DNA of 64,000 nucleotides from contig NZ_JABWGN010000004.1 in the NCBI RefSeq assembly GCF_013363975.1, forward strand, positions 248,001-312,000, written 5' to 3'. Under the pieces are notes generated by a model that worked only from the letters and a program-made list of their open reading frames with translations, was not told the origin of the DNA and did not search any database. The position numbers and the translations under genes are program-made. Below, in pieces: positions 7,739-18,660 of this stretch. Each line of letters opens with the position of its first letter. The stretch's first letter is position 1. Source of the stretch: Nonomuraea montanisoli. Lineage in GTDB: Bacteria; Actinomycetota; Actinomycetes; Streptosporangiales; Streptosporangiaceae.

Positions 7739-9315
7739 CCGACACCTTGCGGGAGCCGGCACAGGCCGGCGCCGAGGAGCCGACCGCGCAAGCCGGTCCT
7801 CGTGTGTCGGTCACGCCCCCGGGCGCGCTCGCGGCGGGGGCGGGCGATGGGCTCGCCTCGGTGCGACCGGGCGAGGCGCTGGCGGCGGCGGTGCGGGACG
7901 TGCTCGACGGGCTGGCCGCCGGGGCGGCGCGGCGGGGCGGGCCCGTGCCCGCCGAGACCCCTGAGGCCCTGGCCGCGCGGGTCGCCCGCACCCTGGCGGA
8001 GACGCGCGGCGAGGAGGCCCTCGGCCGCCTGACCGAGCTGCTGGCGTACGGCGCGGCCGACCCGGCCGACCCCGCCTGCGCCGCGCACCTGCACTGCCCG
8101 CCGCTGGCCGTCGCCGTGGCCGCCGACCTGGCCGTCTCCGCGCTGAACCCGTCCCTGGACTCCTGGGACCAGGCCCCCGCGGCGACCGAGCTGGAGACGC
8201 TGCTGCTGCGGGAGCTGGCCGGGCTCGCCGGCTACCCCGGCACGGCCGCGGGCGTGCTGACCTCCGGCGGCACCGAGTCCAACGTGATGGGCCTGATGCT
8301 GGCCCGCGACCGCGTCCTGGAGCGGGTCACCGGGGAGCCGGTCCAGCTCCGCGGCCTGTCCGGGCGGGTCCGGCCGAGGATCTTCGCCTCGGCCGCCGCC
8401 CACTTCTCCGTGCGCCGGGCCGCCGCCCTGCTCGGGCTCGGCGAGGACGCGGTCGTCGCCGTCCCCGTGGACCGGGAGCTGCGGATGGACCCGGCCGCGT
8501 TGGACCGCGCCCTGCGGGAGGCCGCGCGGCGGGGCGAGCCGCCGGTCGCGGTGGTCGCCACGGCCGGGACCACCGACACGGGCGCGATCGACCCCTTGCC
8601 CGCGTGCGCGGCCCTGGCCGCCGAGCACGGCGCGTGGCTGCACGTGGACGCCGCCTACGGCGGGGGGGCGCTGCTGTCGGACCGGCTCGCGCCGCTGCTG
8701 GCGGGCGTGGAGCTGGCCGACTCGATCTCCCTGGACTGGCACAAGCTCGGCTGGCAGCCCGCGGCGGCGGGGGTGTTCCTGGTACGGCGGGAGGAGACGT
8801 ACGCGTCGCTGGCCCGGCGCGCCGCCTACCTCAACCCGGCCGACGACGAGGAGGCCGGCTACCCGAGCCTGCTGGGCCGCTCGCTGCGCACCACGCGCCG
8901 GGCCGACGCGTTCAAGATCGCGGTCACGTTGCGGACGCTGGGCCGGGACGGGCTCGGGCGGCTGGTGGACGCCTGCCACGACCTCGCCCGCGCGGGCGCG
9001 GCGGCGGTGCGCGCCCACTCGCGCCTGGAGTTGCACACCGAGCCGGTGCTGACGGCGTTCCTGTTCCGCTACCTGCCCCGCGACCCGGGGCGCGCGGACG
9101 AGGTGAACGCCGCGCTGCGGCGCCGCCTGCTGCGCGAGGGGCTGGCGGTGGTCGGCCGCACCGAGCTTCCCGCCGACCACGCGTCCGGCACCGGAGGCGG
9201 GCGCGTGCGGCTGAAGCTCACCCTGCTGAACCCGCACACCACGGCCGTCGAGGTCGAGCGGCTGGTCCGCCTGGTGGCGTCGGCGGGCGAGGCCGAGGAG
9301 GCGGGTCTCTCGTGA
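7735..9315 (+). CDS. L-2,4-diaminobutyrate decarboxylase
   Basis: A 526-residue group-II PLP decarboxylase, which should convert L-2,4-diaminobutyrate to 1,3-diaminopropane, the diamine backbone of schizokinen/rhizobactin-type siderophores. The PLP lysine is K337 in SLDWHKLGWQP, and the cofactor-contacting Asp is D305 in HVDAAYGG. TSGGTESN near residue 180 binds the PLP phosphate. Its ATG overlaps the aminotransferase stop (ATGA), so the two are translationally coupled, matching the RhbA-RhbB pair. The first 45 residues are a low-complexity extension without family similarity. DOPA or glutamate decarboxylase activity is possible by fold, but the context argues for diaminobutyrate. Confidence 0.9.
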   Translation: MTDTLREPAQAGAEEPTAQAGPRVSVTPPGALAAGAGDGLASVRPGEALAAAVRDVLDGLAAGAARRGGPVPAETPEALAARVARTLAETRGEEALGRLTELLAYGAADPADPACAAHLHCPPLAVAVAADLAVSALNPSLDSWDQAPAATELETLLLRELAGLAGYPGTAAGVLTSGGTESNVMGLMLARDRVLERVTGEPVQLRGLSGRVRPRIFASAAAHFSVRRAAALLGLGEDAVVAVPVDRELRMDPAALDRALREAARRGEPPVAVVATAGTTDTGAIDPLPACAALAAEHGAWLHVDAAYGGGALLSDRLAPLLAGVELADSISLDWHKLGWQPAAAGVFLVRREETYASLARRAAYLNPADDEEAGYPSLLGRSLRTTRRADAFKIAVTLRTLGRDGLGRLVDACHDLARAGAAAVRAHSRLELHTEPVLTAFLFRYLPRDPGRADEVNAALRRRLLREGLAVVGRTELPADHASGTGGGRVRLKLTLLNPHTTAVEVERLVRLVASAGEAEEAGLS

Positions 9316-11204
9316 ACGCCCCCGACCCGCTCGACCATCCCGACGTGGCGCGGGCCGGGGAGGCGGCGGCCACGGAGACGCTGGTGCGGGCGTACGTGCG
9401 CGACCTGGCGATCCCGGTGCCCGCCCCCGGCGAGGAGCTCGTCCTGGACTTCCCCGCTGCCGGGGTGCGGCTGCGGGTCCCGGTGCGCCACCGGTCCGCG
9501 ACCGGCTGGCACCGCTTCGGCGAGCCGTACCTGGCCGGCGGTGGACCGGCGGCCGCCGGGGTGGCGCTGGTCGCGGCGGTCGTCGTGCGCGAGACCGCCG
9601 CGCGCGCCGGGCTGCCCGCCCACCGGGTGTCCGACGCCACCTCCCGGGTGCTCGACTCCGCCCGCCGCGTCACCGCGCACCTGGCGGGCCGCCGCGCCGA
9701 GGGCCCGGACACGCCCGTCGACACGGCCGCCTTCCCCGACGCGCAGCCGCTCTCCGGCACGGCGAGCTCCCCGCCCGCCAGCGCGGCCCCCGGCACGGGC
9801 AGCCCACCGAGCACCAGCGTGGCCCCCGGCGCGGCAAGGCCCCCGGTCACGGACGCATTTCTCCGGGCCGAGCAGGCGCTGCTGCTGGGACATCCGTTCC
9901 ACCCCGCGCCCAAGAGCCGCGAGGAGGCGTCCGCCGGCGAGCTGGCCGCGTACTCCCCCGAGCTGCGCGGCTCGTTCCCGCTGCACTGGTTCGCCGCCGC
10001 CCCCGGCGTCGTGACCGGCGAGAGCGCGGACGGCCACGACCCCGCGGAGCTGTGCCGGCGGATCGCCCCGGCCGGGCTCGGCCTGCCGGACGGCTGGACG
10101 CCCGTGCCCGCCCATCCGTGGCAGGCGCGCGAGGTCATGCGCCGCCCGGCGGTGGCGGCCCTCGTGGAGGCCGGCCTGCTGCGGCCGCTCGGGCCCGCCG
10201 GCCCGGACTGGCACCCGACCTCCTCGGTCCGCACGGTGTACCGGGCGGACACGGAGGTGATGCTGAAGCTGTCGCTCGGCATGCGGATCACCAACTCCCG
10301 CCGCGAGAACCTGCGCGGCGAGCTGCGCCTCGGCGTGCGGGCCGCCCGGCTGCTGGCCGCCGGGCCCGCCGCGTGGCTGCGCGCCGAGCACCCCGCGTTC
10401 GGGATCCTGCGCGACTTCGCCTGGGTGGCTGTGGGAGGCGCGGGAGCCGGGGACGCCGAGACCGGCTTCGAGACCGCCGTCCGCGACAACCCGTTCCGGG
10501 GCGGCGCGGGCGGGGCGCTGTGCGTGGCCGGGCTGCTCGCCGAGCGCACCGGCCCCGGCGACGGCTCCCCGCCCCGCCACCGGGCGCTCCTGTCGGCCGC
10601 CGTGGAACGCGCCGCCCGCGCCCACGGCCTGTCCGTCGCCGCGGCGTCCGCGCTGTGGCTGGCCCACTACCTCGACGTGCTCGCCGTCCCCCTGATCCGC
10701 CTCCAGGCGAGGTACGGCGTCGCGCTGGAGCCGCACCACCAGAACACCCTGGTGGCGCTCGACGCCGACGGCCTGCCCCGGGCCGGCTGGTACCGCGACA
10801 GCCAGGGCTACTACGTGGCCGCCTCCCGCGCCGGCGAGCTGGAGCGCCTGGTGCCCGGCCTGACCGACGGCGTGGCCCTGGTCTTCGACGACGCGTTCGT
10901 GGACGAGCGGGTGGCGTACTACCTGGGCATCGGCAACCTGCTGGGCGTGGTCGGCGCGTTCGGCGCGCTGGGCCTGGCCGCCGAGGAGGACCTGCTGCGG
11001 GTGCTGCGCGCGGCGCTGGAGCGGCTGCGCGCGGCCGAGCCCGGCGCCAAGGGCCTGCTCGGGCTGCTGCTCGACGCCCCGGTGCTGCGCTGCAAGGGCA
11101 ACCACCTCACCTGTGTGGACGGCCGCGACGAGCTCGCCGGCGACGTCCACTCCCAGTCCGTCTACATCGACCTTCCCAACCCCCTCCCGGAGGTGCAGCG
11201 GTGA
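9312..11204 (+). CDS. IucA/IucC-family NIS siderophore synthetase 1 (RhbC-like)
   Basis: A 630-residue ATP-dependent NIS synthetase that condenses a carboxylate, usually citrate, with an amine through an acyl-adenylate. HPFHPAPKSREE and the later HPWQAREV are the ATP-site His motifs. TSSVRTVYRADTEVMLKLSL and LGMRITNSRREN form the citrate/ATP-binding core, and LEPHHQNTLV with YRDSQGYYVA are C-terminal palm motifs. The GTG start overlaps the upstream stop (GTGA). A Ser/Pro/Ala-rich linker (about residues 135-180) separates the N-terminal region from the core and is longer than in relatives. It probably makes the first citryl amide; the order of the two synthetases is inferred from rhizobactin. 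Confidence 0.88.
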   Translation: MNAPDPLDHPDVARAGEAAATETLVRAYVRDLAIPVPAPGEELVLDFPAAGVRLRVPVRHRSATGWHRFGEPYLAGGGPAAAGVALVAAVVVRETAARAGLPAHRVSDATSRVLDSARRVTAHLAGRRAEGPDTPVDTAAFPDAQPLSGTASSPPASAAPGTGSPPSTSVAPGAARPPVTDAFLRAEQALLLGHPFHPAPKSREEASAGELAAYSPELRGSFPLHWFAAAPGVVTGESADGHDPAELCRRIAPAGLGLPDGWTPVPAHPWQAREVMRRPAVAALVEAGLLRPLGPAGPDWHPTSSVRTVYRADTEVMLKLSLGMRITNSRRENLRGELRLGVRAARLLAAGPAAWLRAEHPAFGILRDFAWVAVGGAGAGDAETGFETAVRDNPFRGGAGGALCVAGLLAERTGPGDGSPPRHRALLSAAVERAARAHGLSVAAASALWLAHYLDVLAVPLIRLQARYGVALEPHHQNTLVALDADGLPRAGWYRDSQGYYVAASRAGELERLVPGLTDGVALVFDDAFVDERVAYYLGIGNLLGVVGAFGALGLAAEEDLLRVLRAALERLRAAEPGAKGLLGLLLDAPVLRCKGNHLTCVDGRDELAGDVHSQSVYIDLPNPLPEVQR

Positions 11205-12580
11205 CCGCCCCCTACGACCTGGCCGGTGTCGGCATAGGCCCGTTCAACCTGTCGCTGGCCGCCCTGGGCGACGGCGTCCCCGGCATGCGGGCCCTGTTCC
11301 TCGACGCCAAGCCGGCCTTCTCGTGGCATCCCGGCCTGCTGGTGGAGGGCACGGTGCTGCAGGTGCCGTTCCTCGCGGACCTGGTCACCATGGCCGACCC
11401 GACGAGCCCCTGGTCGTACCTCAACTACCTGCGCAGCCACGACCGGATGTTCCCGTTCTTCTTCTCCGAGCGCTTCCACATCCCGCGCCGCGAGTACGAC
11501 CACTACTGCCGCTGGGTGGCCGAGCGGCTGCCGTCGTGCCGGTTCGACGCCCAGGTCACCGCGCTGGAGTGGGACGGCGCGGCCGGGGCGTTCGCGCTGA
11601 CGTACCGCTCGGCGGCCGGAGCGGTCTCGCGCGCGCACGCCCGGCGGGTGGTGCTGGGCGTCGGGACGGCGCCGGTCGTGCCGGAGCCGCTGCGCCCGCT
11701 GCTGGGCGGCGCCCACGCGGGGCGGGTGCTGCACAGCGCCGACTACCGCGCGCACCGGGCCGCGCTGGCCGCCGCCCCCGACGTCACGGTGGTCGGCGCC
11801 GGGCAGTCGGGCGCCGAGATCGTGCTGGACCTGCTGCGCCACCAGGACGGGCGGGGTCACGGCGGTCCGTACGTCCGCTGGCTGGCCCGCACCCCGGCGT
11901 TCGCCCCCATGGAGTACTCGAAGCTGGGCCTGGAGCACTTCACCCCCGACTACGTGCGCTACTTCCGCCACCTGCCCGAGGCCGCGCGCGACCGGCTGGT
12001 CCGCGAGCAGTGGCAGCTCTACAAGGGCGTCAGCGGCGAGACGCTCGGCGACATCCACGACGAGCTGTACGAGCGGACCATCGGCGGCGCCGAGCCGCGC
12101 GCCGCGCTGCACCCCGGGGTGGAGGTGGTGGCGGCGGCCGAGCGCGACGACGGTTACGCCCTGACCTGCCGGCACCGGGAGCAGGGCACCACGTTCGAGG
12201 TGCGGACCTCGGCCGTGGTGCTGGCCACCGGGTACGCGGCGGCGCGGCCCGCGTTCCTGGAGCCGCTGGCCGAGCTGGTCGACTGGGACGAGCGGGGCCG
12301 TTACCAGGTGGACGGCGACTACCGGGTGGCGCTCGACCCGCGGGTGCCGGGCGAGCTGTACGTCCAGAACGCGGAGACGCACACGCACGGGGTGGGCGCG
12401 CCGGACCTGACGCTGGGCGCGTGGCGGGCGGCCACGATCCTCAACGCCGCCGCCGGACGCACCGTGGTGCCGGTGCCGGCGCGGGCCGCGTGGACCACGT
12501 TCGGCGCTCCCGAGCCCCCGCCCCCGGCCGAGCCCGCGCTCACCGGGTCCGAGGCCCGCTCGGAAGGGAGCGCGAGGTGA
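11201..12580 (+). CDS. Siderophore N-hydroxylase (lysine/ornithine/diamine N-monooxygenase)
   Basis: A 459-residue flavin- and NADPH-dependent N-monooxygenase of the IucD/PvdA/RhbE family. It should hydroxylate the free amine of 1,3-diaminopropane, or of its conjugate, to the hydroxylamine needed for a hydroxamate. FAD binding is at GVGIGPFNLSLAAL (residues 9-22). WHPGLLVEGTVLQVPFLADL is the family substrate/FAD loop, VVGAGQSGAEIVLDLL is the NADPH Rossmann motif, and ATGY is the C-terminal FAD motif. The GTG start overlaps the previous stop (GTGA). The gene order decarboxylase, synthetase, hydroxylase, synthetase matches rhb, except that no acetyltransferase gene sits beside it. Confidence 0.9.
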   Translation: MTAPYDLAGVGIGPFNLSLAALGDGVPGMRALFLDAKPAFSWHPGLLVEGTVLQVPFLADLVTMADPTSPWSYLNYLRSHDRMFPFFFSERFHIPRREYDHYCRWVAERLPSCRFDAQVTALEWDGAAGAFALTYRSAAGAVSRAHARRVVLGVGTAPVVPEPLRPLLGGAHAGRVLHSADYRAHRAALAAAPDVTVVGAGQSGAEIVLDLLRHQDGRGHGGPYVRWLARTPAFAPMEYSKLGLEHFTPDYVRYFRHLPEAARDRLVREQWQLYKGVSGETLGDIHDELYERTIGGAEPRAALHPGVEVVAAAERDDGYALTCRHREQGTTFEVRTSAVVLATGYAAARPAFLEPLAELVDWDERGRYQVDGDYRVALDPRVPGELYVQNAETHTHGVGAPDLTLGAWRAATILNAAAGRTVVPVPARAAWTTFGAPEPPPPAEPALTGSEARSEGSAR

Positions 12581-14406
12581 GCGGGGTCGCGCGCGGCACG
12601 TGGCACGAGGCGTGGGCGGAGGCCGGGCGGCGGCTGCTGGTCAAGGCGATCGAGGAGTTCGCCTACGAGGAGCTGCTGGTCCCGCGGCCGGACGGGACGG
12701 ACGGCGGTCACCTGCTGGAGCTGGGCGGCGGGGTGAAATGGAGTTTCCGGGCGGCGCGCGGGTCGTTCGGCTCGTGGCGGGTCGAGCCCGGCACGCCGCG
12801 CCGCCACCCCGACCCCGGGGACGCGGCGGACGGGCCCGAGCGGCTGCTGCTCGACGCCCGCGCGGTCCTCGGCTGGGACGGCCCTACCACGGCCGAGGCG
12901 CTGCGCGAGCTGACCGCCACCCGCCGCGCCGAGGCCGAGATCCTCTCCCGCGCCCGGCCCGCCGCCAAACTGGCCGACCTGGACCACCTCGACCTGGAGG
13001 CGCACCAGCACGGCCATCCCTGCATGCTGCTCAACAAGGGCCGCCTGGGCTTCTCGGCCTCCGACGCCGCCGCCTACGCCCCCGAGGCCGCCGGGTCGGT
13101 GCGCCTGCGGTGGGCCGCCGTCCACGCGTCGCTGGCCGCGTACTCCGGTGTCCCGGGGCTGGACGCGCGGACGCTGCTGGCGGAGGAGCTGGATGAGGAG
13201 GTCCGCAAGGAATTCGCCGTCGTCCTGGAGGAGGCGGCGGCGCGCGGCGGGCTCGACCCGGCCGCGTTCACGTGGCTGCCCGTCCACCCGTTCCACTGGG
13301 ACGAGGCGGTCGAGCCGCTGTTCGCCCCGTACCTCGCCGACGGCCGGATCGTGCCGCTCGGCGAGGGCCCCGACCGCTACCGGCCGCTCCAGTCGATCCG
13401 CACCCTCGCCAACCTGGACCGCCCGGAGCGGCGCAACGTCAAGGTGCCGCTGCTCATCCGCAACACGCTGGTCTGGCGCGGCCTGTCCACGGAGCCGACG
13501 CGGGCCGCGCCCGACGTGAGCGCGTGGCTGCTCGCGCTGCGCGAGTCCGACCCGTACCTGCGCGACGAGCTGCGCTTCCACCCGCTCGGCGAGGTGGCGT
13601 CCGTGGCCGTGCGCCACCCCCTGTACGCGTCCGTGCCCGACGCCCCGTACCGCTACCACGAACTGCTCGGCGCGGTGTGGCGCCAGCCGGTGACCGGGCT
13701 GCTGCGCCCGGGCGAGCGGGCGCGGACCATGGCGGCGCTGCTCGCGGTCGGCTCGGACGGCCGGGCCCTGGCCGCCGAGCTGGTGTCGCGGTCGGGGCTC
13801 GCGCCGTCCGCCTGGCTGGCCCGGCTGTTCTCGGCCCTGCTGCCGGGCCTGCTGCGCCACCTCTACCGGCACGGGGTGGCGTTCTGCCCGCACGGCGAGA
13901 ACACGGTGATCCTCTACGACGCCGCCGACGTGCCGGTCGGGGTCGCGGTGAAGGACTTCGCCGAGGACGTGAACCTGCTGCCGGAGGACCTGCCCGCCTA
14001 CGCCGGATTGTCGGACCAGGCCCGCGCGGTGCTGCTGCGCTGGCCGGCCGGCGAGCTGGCGCACTCGCTGCTGAGCGCGGTGTTCGCCGGGCACTTCCGG
14101 TTCCTGGCGCCGCTGGCCGAGGAGCACCTGGGCGTGCCGGAGCACGCGTTCTGGCGGATGGTCCGCGAGGAGGTCGAGCGCCATCACGCCCGCTTCCCGG
14201 AGGACGCCGGCCGGGCGGAGGCGTTCGGGCTGCTGGCCCCGTCCTTCGACCGGGTGGCGCTCAACCGGGAGCAGCTCCTCGGCGGCGGCTTCCACGACCG
14301 GGCCGAACGCGACGAGGGCTTCGACGTCGTCCACGGCACGGTCCCCAACCCCCTCTTCCGCGCGCGCGTCCCCGGGCCGCGCGCCGGCTCCCGGGAGGAG
14401 CGATGA
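12577..14406 (+). CDS. IucA/IucC-family NIS siderophore synthetase 2 (RhbF/DesD-like)
   Basis: A 609-residue second NIS synthetase. HGHPCMLLNKGRLGFS, the ATP-site LPVHPFHWDEAV, SIRTLANLDRPERRNVKVPL and the DesD/IucC-type RGLSTEPTRAAPDV all fit the class that acts on a mono-amidated citrate or hydroxamate intermediate. FCPHGENTVILYDAADVPVG carries the late palm residues. It should attach the second arm to citrate and complete the molecule. GTG 12577 overlaps the hydroxylase stop (GTGA). Its low similarity to synthetase 1 argues for separate ancestry rather than a local duplication. Confidence 0.88.
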   Translation: MSGVARGTWHEAWAEAGRRLLVKAIEEFAYEELLVPRPDGTDGGHLLELGGGVKWSFRAARGSFGSWRVEPGTPRRHPDPGDAADGPERLLLDARAVLGWDGPTTAEALRELTATRRAEAEILSRARPAAKLADLDHLDLEAHQHGHPCMLLNKGRLGFSASDAAAYAPEAAGSVRLRWAAVHASLAAYSGVPGLDARTLLAEELDEEVRKEFAVVLEEAAARGGLDPAAFTWLPVHPFHWDEAVEPLFAPYLADGRIVPLGEGPDRYRPLQSIRTLANLDRPERRNVKVPLLIRNTLVWRGLSTEPTRAAPDVSAWLLALRESDPYLRDELRFHPLGEVASVAVRHPLYASVPDAPYRYHELLGAVWRQPVTGLLRPGERARTMAALLAVGSDGRALAAELVSRSGLAPSAWLARLFSALLPGLLRHLYRHGVAFCPHGENTVILYDAADVPVGVAVKDFAEDVNLLPEDLPAYAGLSDQARAVLLRWPAGELAHSLLSAVFAGHFRFLAPLAEEHLGVPEHAFWRMVREEVERHHARFPEDAGRAEAFGLLAPSFDRVALNREQLLGGGFHDRAERDEGFDVVHGTVPNPLFRARVPGPRAGSREER

Positions 14407-15758
14407 GCGTGATCGGCTACGAACGGCTGCGCGAGGAGGCCGCCGCCGGGCGCGTGGAGGAGGTGATCGTCGCCGTCCCCGACCTGCAGGGGCGGCTGCA
14501 GGGCAGCCGCATGTCGGTGCCGTACTTCCTGGAGGAGGTGGCGCGGGACGGGTTCGGCGCGTGCGTGTACCTGCTGGCCGCCGACGTGGAGATGGCGACC
14601 GGCCCCGGGTACGCGATCGACGCCTGGCAGGCGGGTTTCGGGGACTTCGTCCTGCGGCCGGACCCCGGGACACTGCGGACGCTGCCGTGGGATCCCGGCA
14701 CGGCGCTCGTCGTCGCCGACGCCGTGTGGCCGGGCGGCGAGCCGGTGGAGGTGGCGCCCCGGCGGGTGCTGCGGGCCCAGCTCGACCGGCTGGCCGAGCG
14801 CGGCCTGACGGCGCTGGCCGGCACCGAGCTGGAGTTCCTGGTGTTCCGCGGGTCGTACCGGGACGCCTGGGAGCGGCGCTACCACGGCCTGGAGACCGGC
14901 ACCCGCTACAACGTCGACTACGCGCTGCACGGGTTGTCCGAGGTGGAGCCGGTGGTGCGCCGGATCCGCCGGGAGATGGTCCGCGCCGGCCTGACGATGG
15001 AGACCGCGCGCGGGGAGTGCCATCCCGGGCAGTACGAGATCGTGTTCCGGTACGACGAGGCGATGGCCACGTGCGACAAGCACGTCCTGTTCAAGAACGG
15101 CGCCAAGCGGATCGCCGAGCAGGAGGGGGTGGCGCTCACGTTCATGCCGAAGTTCGACGAGGGCGAGGGCAACTCCTGCCACGTCCACCTGTCGCTGCGC
15201 GGCGCCGACGGCTCACCGGTGTTCGCCGACGCGGGCGCGGGTGACGGGATGTCGGAGCTGTTCCGGCACTTCGTCGCCGGGCAGCTCGCCTGCCTGCCGG
15301 AGCTGACGCTGCTCATGGCGCCGAACGTCAACTCCTACAAGCGGCTGCGGCCCGGCGCGTTCGCCCCCACGGGGATCGCCTGGGGGCGGGACAACCGGAC
15401 GTGCCCGGTCCGGGTCGTCGGGTCGGGCGCCTCCCTGCGCCTGGAGCACCGGGTGCCGGGCGGCGACGCCAACCCGTACCTCGCCGTGGCCGCCGTGATC
15501 GCCGCCGGGCTGTACGGGATCGAGCACCGGCTGCCGCTGCCCGCGCCGCACCCCGGCAACGCGCTGGCCGACCCGTCGGTGCCGCGGCTGCCCGCGACGC
15601 TGGGCGAGGCGCTGCGCCGCTGGGAGGGCGGGCCGGCGGCGAAGGTGTTCGGCGACGCGGTGGCCGGGCACTACGCGGCGGCGGCGCGGGCCGAGCTGGC
15701 GGCCTTCGAGTCGGCGGTCACGGACTGGGAACGCGTCCGCGGCTTCGAACGCCTGTGA
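14403..15758 (+). CDS. Glutamine-synthetase-like ligase, last gene of the siderophore operon
   Basis: A 451-residue member of the GS superfamily, closest in look to gamma-glutamyl-polyamine/ethanolamine synthetases of the GlnA3/GlnA4/PuuA type. Metal ligands are visible: E142 and E144 (GTELEF), E205 and E212 (ECHPGQYEI), H260/H262 (CHVHLS), E348 and R350 (LEHR). NPYL at 357-360 and WGRDNR (N331, R332) complete the ATP/glutamate site. The ATG overlaps the synthetase 2 stop (ATGA), so it belongs to the operon. The family joins glutamate's gamma-carboxyl to an amine. Here it could act on diaminopropane or its hydroxylamine, or could drain excess polyamine; the first is inference. Confidence 0.85.
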   Translation: MSVIGYERLREEAAAGRVEEVIVAVPDLQGRLQGSRMSVPYFLEEVARDGFGACVYLLAADVEMATGPGYAIDAWQAGFGDFVLRPDPGTLRTLPWDPGTALVVADAVWPGGEPVEVAPRRVLRAQLDRLAERGLTALAGTELEFLVFRGSYRDAWERRYHGLETGTRYNVDYALHGLSEVEPVVRRIRREMVRAGLTMETARGECHPGQYEIVFRYDEAMATCDKHVLFKNGAKRIAEQEGVALTFMPKFDEGEGNSCHVHLSLRGADGSPVFADAGAGDGMSELFRHFVAGQLACLPELTLLMAPNVNSYKRLRPGAFAPTGIAWGRDNRTCPVRVVGSGASLRLEHRVPGGDANPYLAVAAVIAAGLYGIEHRLPLPAPHPGNALADPSVPRLPATLGEALRRWEGGPAAKVFGDAVAGHYAAAARAELAAFESAVTDWERVRGFERL

Positions 15759-15784
15759 CCTGCCGCCGGTCCCGCGCCGCACGA

Positions 15785-17785
<2,001 letters not shown>

Positions 17786-17787
17786 GG

Positions 17788-18660
17788 CTACCTCCTCCTG
17801 AGACGGACCTCGAAGACGTCCCGCAGGCCGTCGCCGATGAAGTTGAAGGCCAGGACGATGAGGATGATGGCGATACCGGGCGGGTAGAGCAGCCACCAGT
17901 GGCCGCTGAAGGTGTCCGACAGGCCGTCGGACAGCATGCCGCCCCAGTTGGCGGCGGGCGGCGGCACCCCGAGCCCGAGGAAGGACAGGTAGGCCACGTA
18001 CAGGATCGCGTCGGCGATCTGGAACGTGGCGTTGACGATCACGGTGCCGATCGCGTTGGGGATGATGTGCCGGCGCACGGCACGGCCGCCGGCGCCGCCC
18101 ATGCCGCGCATGGCCAGCACGTACTCGCGGGTGCGCAGCGTCAGCGCCTCGCCGCGCACCAGGCGGGCCGGGCCGAGCCAGGCGAAGGCGCCGATGATGA
18201 CGATGAGCATCGGCACGGTCGGGGTGACGATGGCGGCCATGAGCATGAACAGGAACAGCGCCGGGATCGACATCATGGCGTCGACCACGCGCATCATGAT
18301 CGCGTCCACCCAGCCGCCGGCGAACCCGGCGATGGCGCCCCACACGGTGCCCACCACGGTGGCCAGCAGGCCGGCGGCCAGGCCGACCACGATGGAGGTC
18401 TGCCCGCCCAGCATCAGCCGGCCGAGCTGGTCGTAGCCGACGCCGTCGGTGCCCATCGGGTGGCCGGCCGTGCCCGGGGAGAGGTAGACGTTGGCCAGGT
18501 CGGTGTGGACCTGGTCGCTGTGGAAGAAGAGCGGGCCGAGGAAGGAGAAGGCGGCCAGCAGCACGAAGATGCCCACGCCGGCCAGCGCCAGCCGGTTGTC
18601 GACGAACACCTCCAGGCCTTGCCGCCACAGGCCGCGCACGCGGTTGTGCTGGTCGTTCAC
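17788..18660 (-). CDS. Peptide-type ABC permease, DppC-like
   Basis: A 290-residue inner-membrane permease of the DppC/OppC family. It has an N-terminal membrane segment at about 23-45, a periplasmic loop with the DppC-type GTDGVGYDQLGRLMLGGQTS motif, then five further hydrophobic segments. The cytoplasmic coupling (EAA) loop is around GEALTLRTREYVLAMRGMG. The GTG start overlaps the DppB stop (GTGA) and the stop lies 2 bp from the ATPase start, so it is tightly co-expressed. It pairs with the DppB-like subunit to form the channel. Confidence 0.92.
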   Translation of the reverse strand: MNDQHNRVRGLWRQGLEVFVDNRLALAGVGIFVLLAAFSFLGPLFFHSDQVHTDLANVYLSPGTAGHPMGTDGVGYDQLGRLMLGGQTSIVVGLAAGLLATVVGTVWGAIAGFAGGWVDAIMMRVVDAMMSIPALFLFMLMAAIVTPTVPMLIVIIGAFAWLGPARLVRGEALTLRTREYVLAMRGMGGAGGRAVRRHIIPNAIGTVIVNATFQIADAILYVAYLSFLGLGVPPPAANWGGMLSDGLSDTFSGHWWLLYPPGIAIILIVLAFNFIGDGLRDVFEVRLRRR

